A stretch of 17,718 nt of DNA, taken from DASUZB01 sp035535495 (GTDB lineage Bacteria > Actinomycetota > CALGFH01). The number at the start of each line of letters is the position of its first letter. Within the stretch, counting starts at the first letter, position 1. The notes beneath the pieces are model-generated. The model did not search any database, had not been told where the DNA came from, and worked only from the letters and a program-made list of their open reading frames with translations. This document shows, piece by piece, positions 1 to 6,334 of the stretch. Location of the stretch: positions 1-17,718 of the forward strand of contig DATLQA010000146.1 of NCBI GenBank assembly GCA_035535495.1, in the 5' to 3' direction. The translations under genes were made by a program, and so were the position numbers.

Positions 1-1
1 C

Positions 2-661
2 CCAGGCGTCGCCCCGCGCCTGGGGTCGTCGTTCCGGACGCTGGGCAGCTACTTCCGCCAGCCCGGGGCCACGCGATGGGCGCTGGTCGTCCTGCCCCTG
101 TACTACCTCGGCATCGCCACCGCCTACCCCCTGGTCACCCCCATGCTGGTCGACGCCGGCTGGCCGCTGGACCGGATCGGCGCTATCTCGATCGTCGGTG
201 GCGGGACCGCGGCGGTACTGGCTTCGCTCGGCAGCGGGGCACTGGTGACCCACCTCGGCCGCCGACCCGCGCTGGTCGCCTTCGGCCTACTCCAGGTCGC
301 CGCGATCATCTCCCTGTTTCCGGTGGCGGTGGGCCACAGCGGCACGCTGACGGGGCTGGCTTCGGTGGCGCTGCTGAACATCGCCTACGCCACCGCCGGC
401 ACGGCCGTCTACACGATCAACATGGACTGGAGCCGGGCCGGCTCGGCAGGAAGCGACTACACCGTCCAGGACAGCTTGGTCCATCTCTGCTCCCAGCTCG
501 CCGGGGCCGCCGCCCTAGCGCTGGCGGGTGCCCTCGGCTACCCGCGAATGCTCGGCCTGTCGGTCGTCCTCGGGTCGGCCGGCGTCGCCGCCGCGGCCTG
601 GCTCTTCCACCAACCGTCGGCCCCGTCGCCCCAGGTCGAAGCGGCGCAGCGCTCGACGTGA
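2..661 (+). CDS. MFS permease, AmpG/RhtX-FptX type (3' part only)
   Basis: The reading frame is open from base 2 and stops at TGA 659-661, giving about 219 residues; the start lies outside the window. About six hydrophobic helices are visible, so this is the C-terminal half of a 12-helix major facilitator. A loop with HLGRRPAL resembles the MFS inter-helix motif. The segment YTINMDWSRAGSAGSDYTVQDS (bases 410-475) closely resembles the conserved MD-SR-G-DYT-Q stretch of the AmpG / RhtX / FptX group, which imports muropeptides (AmpG) or siderophores (RhtX, FptX). I see the fold and this motif; the substrate is inference. No partner gene is visible in the window. The next gene downstream is a tRNA on the opposite strand. 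Confidence 0.8.
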   Translation, partial: PGVAPRLGSSFRTLGSYFRQPGATRWALVVLPLYYLGIATAYPLVTPMLVDAGWPLDRIGAISIVGGGTAAVLASLGSGALVTHLGRRPALVAFGLLQVAAIISLFPVAVGHSGTLTGLASVALLNIAYATAGTAVYTINMDWSRAGSAGSDYTVQDSLVHLCSQLAGAAALALAGALGYPRMLGLSVVLGSAGVAAAAWLFHQPSAPSPQVEAAQRST

Positions 662-810
662 ACGCTACGCGACCTCAACGGCTCCGGTAGCGCGCCACGA
701 CGGCGGTTACGCACTGATCAGCCAGCGCGTCCAGGCGGCGCTCGGGGCACACCGACGCCGGCAAGTCGTGGCGCAACGCGGGCACGAATAGGGCACAGAC
801 GCCCGCCCAC

Positions 811-840
811 GGCCGGATCTGGCCGGACTCGGCCGGACAC
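811..840. repeat. Three tandem 10-bp repeats (GGCCGGAnnn)
   Basis: Three consecutive copies, GGCCGGATCT, GGCCGGACTC and GGCCGGACAC, lie head to tail with a period of exactly 10 bp. They sit between the end of the MFS gene and the hairpin downstream of tRNA-Glu, where neither flanking gene starts. The function is unknown. The period equals about one helical turn, as in some protein-binding arrays, but no promoter is evident nearby. Confidence 0.6.
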
Positions 841-845
841 ACGAC

Positions 846-885
846 GACGGCCCCTGACCGTCATTCGTGCAGGTCAGAGGCCGTC
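846..885 (-). terminator. Hairpin terminator downstream of tRNA-Glu
   Basis: A 14-bp inverted repeat (846-859 with 872-885) has one mismatch (853/878) and a 12-nt loop. Read on the minus strand it begins 17 bases past the encoded CCA end of tRNA-Glu and is followed by GTCGTCGTGTGT, a weak T-containing tract usual for high-GC bacteria. It probably ends the gltX-tRNA unit, and may also serve the MFS gene arriving from the other side. Confidence 0.7.
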
Positions 886-902
886 TGGTACTGGTGCTGG
901 TC

Positions 903-978
903 TGGTAGCCCCGAGCGGATTCGAACCGCCGTTACCGCCTTGAGAGGGCGGCGTCCTAGGCCACTAGACGACGGGGCC
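903..978 (-). tRNA. tRNA-Glu (anticodon CTC)
   Basis: The sequence folds as a complete cloverleaf. The 7-bp acceptor stem (972-978 with 907-913) opens with a G-U pair, the D arm carries AGTGGCC, and the anticodon stem CCGCC/GGCGG holds loop CTCTCAA with anticodon CTC at 942-944. The T arm has TTCGAAT. The discriminator base is A (906) and the CCA end is encoded (903-905). It reads glutamate codon GAG, dominant in such GC-rich genes. It lies 59 bp downstream of gltX on the same strand, so the tRNA and the enzyme that charges it may be co-transcribed. Confidence 0.95.
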
Positions 979-1037
979 GTGGCACCCGCGGAGTGACCAG
1001 CGGGCTTGCGCATGGTACCGAGAGTCCGGCGTTCGGC

Positions 1038-2498
1038 TCAACCGGGATGGACCCTGGCGCGCTCCAGTCGGGCCAGGGAGCGCGGCTTGCCGAGCAGCTC
1101 CATCGACTCGAACAGGGGCGGGCTGACCAGGGTGCCGGTGATCGCCAGGCGGATCGGCTGGAACGCCTTCTTCGGCTTGAGGCCGCGCTCGGCCTGGAGG
1201 GCGCGCAGGGTGGTCTCGATCGCCTCGGCGGTCCAGGGCTCGACCGCCTGCAGCAGCTTGGTGGCGGCGTCCAGGAAGGCGCGGCCCTCGGCGTCGAGCA
1301 CCTTGGCGGCGGCGTCGGGGTCCAGCTCGACCTCGTCGTCCAGCAGGAAGCCGACCATGCCAGGGACCTGGTCGAGGCGGGTGACCCGCTCGCTGACCAG
1401 CGGCGCGGCGCGGCGGAGGAGGTCCTGGTCGGCGTCGGGATAGCCGGCCCGCCGCACGAACTCGAGCGACCTGGCCGTGAAGTCGTCGGCGCTGAGCTCG
1501 CGCAGGTGCCAGCCGTTGAGCGCTTCGAGCTTCCTCGGGTCGAACTGGGCCGGGTTGCGGGAGACCCGCTCCAGCTCGAAGACCCGCTCCAGCTCGGCGA
1601 GGGTGAAGTGCTCGGTGTGGTCGTCCAGCGCCCAGCCGAGCAGGGCCAGGTAGTTGACCAGGGCCTCGGGCAGGTAGCCCTGGGCGCGGAACTCCTCCAC
1701 GGCGACCGCGCCGAGGCGCTTGGAGAGCTTGCGGCCGTCCGGCCCGACCAGCAGGGGCAGGTGGGCGAAGCGGGGCGGGGCCTCGCGGCCGAGCGCACGG
1801 AACACGTGGAGCTGGGAGGGGGTGGCGGGGAACAGGTCCTCGCCGCGGATCACGTCGGTGATGCCCATGTCCACGTCGTCGAAGACGGCCGCGAACAGGT
1901 AGGTGGGGATGCCGTTGGGCCGCAGGGCCACGAAGTCGGTCAGGGTGGCGTTGTCGAACCTGACCGTCCCCCTGATGAGGTCGGTGACCACCGTCTCGCC
2001 CTCGTCGGGCAGGCGGAAGCGTACCGCGGGGACGCGGCCTTCGGCCTGGTAGGCGCGGATCTGGGCGTCGGGCAGGTCGCGGCAGCGGCCGTCGTAGCCG
2101 GGCGGCCGGCCGGCCGCCTGCGCGGCCTTGCGGCGCTCGGCCAGCTCCTCAGGGGTGCACCAGCAGCGGTAGGCGAGGCCGCGCTCGATCAGCGAGGCGA
2201 CCGAGGTGTGGTAGCGGTCGAGCCGCTCGGTCTGGACGTAGGGGCCGTGCGGCCCGCCGACGCCGTAGCCCTCGTCGGCGCGGAGGCCGAGCCAGCCGAG
2301 GGCGTCGGCGATGCCCTCGGCGCCGCGCTCGACGTTCCGTTCGACGTCGGTGTCCTCGATGCGCAGGACGAAGGTGCCGCCGTGACGGCGCGCGTGCAGG
2401 TAGCTGAACAGCGCGGTGCGCGCGGTGCCGACGTGCAGCCAGCCGGTCGGCGAGGGCGCGAACCGGGTGCGGACGGTGCCGCCGTTGGCGTCGCTCAT
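1038..2498 (-). CDS. gltX: Glutamyl-tRNA synthetase
   Basis: A class I aminoacyl-tRNA synthetase of 486 residues that attaches glutamate to tRNA-Glu in the cytoplasm. The HIGH-type motif is HVGT (residues 22-25) within PSPTGWLHVGTA, and the KMSKS-type loop is KLSKR (257-261). A zinc-site-like pattern Cys112-x-Cys114...Cys139 is present, with Asp141 where E. coli has the fourth ligand His. Length is normal for the bacterial family. The ATG at 2498 lacks a Shine-Dalgarno sequence but has TACGAT 6 nt upstream, suggesting a leaderless mRNA. Many actinobacteria lack GlnRS and also use this enzyme to misacylate tRNA-Gln for GatCAB; that cannot be judged here. tRNA-Glu follows directly. Confidence 0.97.
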   Translation of the reverse strand: MSDANGGTVRTRFAPSPTGWLHVGTARTALFSYLHARRHGGTFVLRIEDTDVERNVERGAEGIADALGWLGLRADEGYGVGGPHGPYVQTERLDRYHTSVASLIERGLAYRCWCTPEELAERRKAAQAAGRPPGYDGRCRDLPDAQIRAYQAEGRVPAVRFRLPDEGETVVTDLIRGTVRFDNATLTDFVALRPNGIPTYLFAAVFDDVDMGITDVIRGEDLFPATPSQLHVFRALGREAPPRFAHLPLLVGPDGRKLSKRLGAVAVEEFRAQGYLPEALVNYLALLGWALDDHTEHFTLAELERVFELERVSRNPAQFDPRKLEALNGWHLRELSADDFTARSLEFVRRAGYPDADQDLLRRAAPLVSERVTRLDQVPGMVGFLLDDEVELDPDAAAKVLDAEGRAFLDAATKLLQAVEPWTAEAIETTLRALQAERGLKPKKAFQPIRLAITGTLVSPPLFESMELLGKPRSLARLERARVHPG

Positions 2499-2504
2499 GG
2501 CGCG

Positions 2505-2510
2505 ATCGTA
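2505..2510 (-). promoter_or_regulatory. gltX -10 box (leaderless promoter)
   Basis: TACGAT on the minus strand fits the actinobacterial TAnnnT -10 pattern and ends 6 nt before the gltX ATG, so transcription would start at or next to the A of the start codon. No good -35 hexamer is seen. The absence of a ribosome binding site agrees with a leaderless message. Confidence 0.5.
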
Positions 2511-2583
2511 GCAGCGCCGCGGTGCCGGGCGGTTTGCGGACCGGCTCCGGTGGCAGTGCGGTCATGGACGGCCCGACGGCTGC

Positions 2584-3681
2584 ATGGGCCCGAACCAGGA
2601 GATCCGAAGGCTCGTGGAAGCTGCGCAGGGCACCGATCCGTCCGGACGGCGGCTGCGGATCGCGATGGTCGCGCCGCCCTGGTACCAGCTCCCTCCCGAC
2701 GGCTACGGCGGCATCGAGTCGATGGTCTTCTGGCTGGTCGAGGCGTTGCACCAGCGCGGCCACGAGGTCACCCTGATCGGCGCGGGCGAGCTGGGGGTCT
2801 CGGGGCCGGCGCGGGTCACCTACCAGGAGCCGCCGAGCGAGCGGATCGGCCAGCCCCTGCCCGAGACGGTGCACGCGCTGGTGGCCGCCGAGCACCTCGA
2901 CGCACTCGACGCGGACGTGGTGCACGACCACTCGCTGGCCGGTCCGCTGACGGCCAGGGGCCGGCCGATCCCGACGGTGGTCACCGCCCACGGTCCGGTC
3001 CAGGACGACCTGGCCGCGTACTACGCCCACCTCGGTCCTGGCGTGCACCTGGTGGCCATCTCGGAGTTCCAGCGCTCGCGCGCTCCGGAGCTGCCGTGGG
3101 CGGGCGTGGTCCACAACGCCATCCCGGTCGACGAGTACCCGTTCCGGGCCGACAAGGAGGACTTCTGCCTGTTCCTCGGCCGGGTCAACGGCGAGAAGGC
3201 ACCCGACCTGGCGATCGAGGCGGCGCGGGCGGCGGGACGCCGCATCGTGCTCGCCGCCAAGTGCACCGAGCCGGACGAGCAGCGCTATTTCGACGAGCGG
3301 GTGCGGCCGCTGCTCGGCGAGGACGCCGAGTGGGTCGGCAGCGCCGGCACCGAGGAGAAGAAGGACCTGCTGGCGCGCGCCGGCTGCCTGGTCTTCCCGG
3401 TGCAGTGGGACGAGCCGTTCGGGCTGGTCATGGTGGAGGCGATGGCCTGTGGCACGCCGGTGGTGGCGCTGCGCCGTGGATCGGTCGCCGAGGTGGTGGC
3501 CGACGGCGTGAGCGGCTTCGTCCGCGACCGGCTCGAGGAGCTGCCCGACGCGATCGGGCGGACCGGTGAGCTCGACCCGGCGGCGTGCCGCGACCACGTG
3601 GCGGGCCGCTTCGACGTGCCCACCATGACCGACGGCTACGAGCGCATCTACCGCGAGCTGGTGGCCGGTAGGGACGGCTGA
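2584..3681 (+). CDS. Glycosyltransferase family 4 protein
   Basis: A 365-residue GT-B fold retaining glycosyltransferase that would move a sugar from a nucleotide-sugar donor to an unknown acceptor. The N-terminal half has RLRIAMVAPPWY and the glycine loop DGYGGIES typical of GT4 proteins. The C-terminal donor site has the E-x7-E pattern (Glu277 and Glu285) in DEPFGLVMVEAMACGTPV. No membrane helix or signal peptide is seen. The ATG at 2584 has no clear ribosome binding site; the next ATG (2665) would remove the first beta strand, so the upstream start is kept. The gene faces the opposite way to both neighbours, ending 2 bp from the FAH gene, and interrupts what is otherwise a minus-strand FAH-gltX-tRNA run. 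Confidence 0.88.
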   Translation: MGPNQEIRRLVEAAQGTDPSGRRLRIAMVAPPWYQLPPDGYGGIESMVFWLVEALHQRGHEVTLIGAGELGVSGPARVTYQEPPSERIGQPLPETVHALVAAEHLDALDADVVHDHSLAGPLTARGRPIPTVVTAHGPVQDDLAAYYAHLGPGVHLVAISEFQRSRAPELPWAGVVHNAIPVDEYPFRADKEDFCLFLGRVNGEKAPDLAIEAARAAGRRIVLAAKCTEPDEQRYFDERVRPLLGEDAEWVGSAGTEEKKDLLARAGCLVFPVQWDEPFGLVMVEAMACGTPVVALRRGSVAEVVADGVSGFVRDRLEELPDAIGRTGELDPAACRDHVAGRFDVPTMTDGYERIYRELVAGRDG

Positions 3682-3683
3682 GC

Positions 3684-4451
3684 CTAGTCCGCCGGCTCGG
3701 CGACCACCCGGTTGGTGAGCACGCCGATGCCTTCGACCTCGACCGCGACCTGGTCGCCGGGATTGAGCGGGCCGATCCCCGCCGGGGTGCCGGTGAGGAC
3801 CACGTCCCCCGGGAGCAGGGTCATCACCCCGGAGATGAAGACGAGCAGGCGCGCCACGCTGTTGACCAGCATGGAGGTGCGGGAGGACTGGCGCTGCTCG
3901 TCGTTGACCAGGGTCCGCACGGCCAGGTCGCTCGAGTCAAGGTCGGTCTCGATCCACGGCCCGAGCGGGCAGAACGTGTCGAACCCCTTGGCCCTGGTCC
4001 ACTGCCCGTCCGACGCCTGCAGGTTCCGCGCGGTGACGTCGTTGGCGCAGGTGAAGCCGAGCACGACCTGGAGGGCGGTGTCCTCGTCGAGGCGGCGCGC
4101 CATCTTGCCGACGATCACCGCCAGCTCGCCCTCGTAGTCGACCCGGTCGACCCCTGCCGGGTAGATGATCGGGTCGCCCGGCCCGACCACGGAGGTGGAC
4201 GGCTTCAGGAAGATGATCGGCTCGTCCGGCACCTCGTCGCCCATCTCCTTGGCGTGGTCGGCGTAGTTCTTGCCGACCGCCACCACCTTGGTGGGCAGCA
4301 CCGGGGCGAGCAGCCGCACGTCGTCGGGTGCGAGGCGCTCGCCGCTGTACTCGAAGGGCGCGAACGGGTGCGGGGTGATGGCCGCGATGGTCTCCCCCTC
4401 CAGCACCCCGAAGCTCATCTGGCCGTCGTGGCTGTACCGGACGATCCGCAT
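3684..4451 (-). CDS. Fumarylacetoacetate hydrolase (FAH) family protein
   Basis: A 255-residue single-domain FAH-family enzyme; members cleave or isomerise 2-oxo or acylpyruvate compounds with a divalent metal. The metal triad is visible as Glu107 and Glu109 in DYEGEL and Asp138 in CANDVTARN, with the E-x-E-x28-D spacing of HpcE-type enzymes. GKNYADHAKEMG (60-71) and TGTPAGIGPL (220-229) are family signatures. Start chosen at the ATG at 4451, which has GGGAGA 5 nt upstream and begins MRIVRY; a longer open frame to 4517 adds an unsupported tail. From memory, mycobacteria and streptomycetes also carry an FAH gene beside gltX. Exact substrate unknown (acylpyruvase, oxaloacetate decarboxylase or HHDD isomerase are options). 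It lies 81 bp downstream of the PKS gene on the same strand, so read-through is possible. Confidence 0.9.
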   Translation of the reverse strand: MRIVRYSHDGQMSFGVLEGETIAAITPHPFAPFEYSGERLAPDDVRLLAPVLPTKVVAVGKNYADHAKEMGDEVPDEPIIFLKPSTSVVGPGDPIIYPAGVDRVDYEGELAVIVGKMARRLDEDTALQVVLGFTCANDVTARNLQASDGQWTRAKGFDTFCPLGPWIETDLDSSDLAVRTLVNDEQRQSSRTSMLVNSVARLLVFISGVMTLLPGDVVLTGTPAGIGPLNPGDQVAVEVEGIGVLTNRVVAEPAD

Positions 4452-4532
4452 CGACGTCTCCCGCGCTCGCTGACCAGGCCGCGTCAAGGTACACGCTTCC
4501 AGGCCTGGTGGCGGCACCGCCTCGGGAGGACG

Positions 4533-5570
4533 TCACGCCCGCAGCAGCAGGGCCTCCATGGTGAGGCCGGTGCCGAAGGCGAGCATCACCACCCACTCGC
4601 CCGGGCTGAGCTCGCCGGAGGTGACCAGCGCGTCCAGGATGAACAGGACCGTCGCCGAGGAGCGGTTGCCGCCGTCGGCCAGGACCTCCGCGGAGCGTGC
4701 CAGCTGGGCGTCGGCGAGGCCGAGCCGGCGGCGCACCCGTTCGAGGATCTCCGGACCGCCAGGGTGGACCACCCAGTGGTCCACCTCGCCGACGGTCAGG
4801 CCGGCATCCGCCAGCAAGCCTCCCACCAGCCCGGGCAGGCTCCGCTCGACCAGGGCGGGCACCCGCGGCGAGAGGGTCATGCGGAAGCCTTCGTCGCCGA
4901 TGGCCCAGCCCATCCGTGCCTCGCTGTCGGGCACGGTGGCGGTCCGGGCGGCGACGATCTCCGGGCCGGCACCGTCGGGTCCGACCAGGACGGCGGCGGC
5001 GCCATCCGCGAACAGGGCGCTGGTGACCGCGTCCTCGCGGTTGGTGATCGGCTGCAGGTGCAGGCTGCACAGCTCCACGCAGGCGACCAGCACCCGGCGG
5101 CCACCCGCCGACGACACCGCGGCGGCGGTGCGCAGCGCCGGCAGGGCCGCGTAGCAGCCCATGTGCCCGATCATCAGGCGGGCCAGGTCGGACCGGAGCC
5201 CCAGGTCGACGGCGAGGTGCACGTCCAGCCCCGGACCGGCGTGGCCGGTGCAGGAGACGGCGATCAGCTCGTCGACCGCTGCCGCGGCGCCGGGCCCGGC
5301 CCGGTCGAGCGCGCGCCGGGCGGCAGCCGCGCCGAGCTGGCGAGCGGCCGGGCTGAACGCCTCCATGCGGTCGGCGGTGGTGCGGGCCTTGGCGTAGAAC
5401 TCGTGCACGTCCACCACGGCCGCGCGGCGCTCCACCCCGCTCGCCCTGAACACCTCGGTGTAGGCCGGCCGCCAGTCCCCGCGCCGGGCGAAGAACTCGT
5501 CGACGATCTCCGCCTGCTTGTAGACGTGCTCGGGCACGGCGCTGCCGAGCGCCTGGATCCGGGCGCTCAC
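4533..5570 (-). CDS. Type III polyketide synthase
   Basis: A 345-residue chalcone/stilbene-synthase-family enzyme: a homodimeric ketosynthase that extends a CoA-linked starter with malonyl-CoA and cyclises the product. The catalytic triad is visible as Cys139 in GHMGCYAALPALR, His269 in WVVHPGGPEIL and Asn302 in DGGNRSSATVLFIL. SCTGHAGPGLD (106-116) is a bacterial type III PKS signature. The C-terminal loop is AFGTGLT rather than the usual GFGPGLT. It lacks the EAR-type and other features of FabH. Start is GTG at 5570, overlapping the methyltransferase stop by 4 bp (GTGA), with an AGGGGGTGG ribosome binding site. As last gene of a three-gene operon with a methyltransferase and flavoprotein, it probably makes an alkylresorcinol, alkylpyrone or related phenolic lipid; starter and product are inference. 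Confidence 0.92.
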   Translation of the reverse strand: MSARIQALGSAVPEHVYKQAEIVDEFFARRGDWRPAYTEVFRASGVERRAAVVDVHEFYAKARTTADRMEAFSPAARQLGAAAARRALDRAGPGAAAAVDELIAVSCTGHAGPGLDVHLAVDLGLRSDLARLMIGHMGCYAALPALRTAAAVSSAGGRRVLVACVELCSLHLQPITNREDAVTSALFADGAAAVLVGPDGAGPEIVAARTATVPDSEARMGWAIGDEGFRMTLSPRVPALVERSLPGLVGGLLADAGLTVGEVDHWVVHPGGPEILERVRRRLGLADAQLARSAEVLADGGNRSSATVLFILDALVTSGELSPGEWVVMLAFGTGLTMEALLLRA

Positions 5571-6334
5571 GCCGCCACCCCCTTGCGGTAGTGGCCGAGC
5601 CAGCCGGCGCGCCGGTCGCGGCCGACGGCGAAGGCGGGCGTGGCCAGGCGGCGCCGCACCAGCGCCCTGGCAACGTCGCCCGGCCCGATCCGCGGGGCCA
5701 GCCCGGCGGTGGCCACGGCGGCCAGCCCCTCCCGGCGGAGCAGCTCGTCCAGCTCGGCCGGGCGGATGAACAGCCGCCAGTCGTGGGTGCCCTTCGGCAC
5801 CAGGCCGAGCAGGCGCTCGGCCCCGAACAGCGCGGTGAACCAGGCCCAGGCGGTGCGGTTGATGGTGTCGAACAGGAAGCTGCCGCCGGGGCGGAGCACC
5901 CTGGCGAGCTCGGCCACGGCGGCGGGCAGGTCGGGGACGTGCTCCAGCACATCCGCGGCGACCACCGCGTCGAAGCTGGCGTCGGCGAACGGCAGCCGCT
6001 CCAGCTGGCCGACGGCCGGCTGGAACCCGGCGGGCACGGCCCGCTTCGCCACCAGCAGGCAGGCCGGCAACCGGTCGACGCCGACCACGTGCGCCCCCGC
6101 CCCCGCCAGGTCCTTGGCGACCAGCCCACCGCCGCAGCCGGCGTCGAGCACCAGCCGGCCCGGCGCCTCGCCGAGGGCGGCCAGGTAGAAGTCGAGCCGG
6201 ACCGGGTTCATCGCGTGCAGGACCCCGGCGGGCCCGGCCGGGTCCCACCACAGCTCGTCCAGGCCACCGAAGTAGTCCAGGTCGAGGTCGGTCCGTGCCG
6301 GCGGCACCGGCCGGGTTCGGTCCACCGTCCTCAC
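5567..6334 (-). CDS. UbiG-like SAM-dependent O-methyltransferase
   Basis: A 255-residue class I methyltransferase. The SAM-binding motif I is LDAGCGGG (63-70), the acidic end of strand 2 is GVDRL (85-89), and DVLEHVPD (128-135) is motif post-I/II. Two stretches are specific to the UbiG (ubiquinone O-methyltransferase) group: WWDPAG...LHAMNPVRL (29-47) and GAERLLGLVPKGTHDWRLFIRPAEL near 171-195. Start is GTG at 6334, overlapping the upstream stop by 4 bp (GTGA); an upstream start at 6373 would overlap by more with no clear ribosome site. Actinomycetes use menaquinone, so a true ubiquinone role is unlikely. Next to a type III PKS it more plausibly methylates a hydroxyl on the polyketide phenol or quinone. 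That substrate is inference. Confidence 0.9.
   Translation of the reverse strand: MRTVDRTRPVPPARTDLDLDYFGGLDELWWDPAGPAGVLHAMNPVRLDFYLAALGEAPGRLVLDAGCGGGLVAKDLAGAGAHVVGVDRLPACLLVAKRAVPAGFQPAVGQLERLPFADASFDAVVAADVLEHVPDLPAAVAELARVLRPGGSFLFDTINRTAWAWFTALFGAERLLGLVPKGTHDWRLFIRPAELDELLRREGLAAVATAGLAPRIGPGDVARALVRRRLATPAFAVGRDRRAGWLGHYRKGVAA

Noticed and set aside
663..692. CGCTAC...GTAGCG inverted repeat just after the MFS stop as its terminator
   Set aside because: Only 6 bp of stem with an 18-nt loop and no T tract; the hairpin at 846-885 is far stronger.
993..3569. Very long plus-strand open frame opposite gltX and running into the glycosyltransferase
   Set aside because: Low-complexity Gly/Arg/Ala/Val-rich translation with no family motif; it is a frame mirror of gltX and then an off-frame reading of the GT4 gene, common in very GC-rich DNA.
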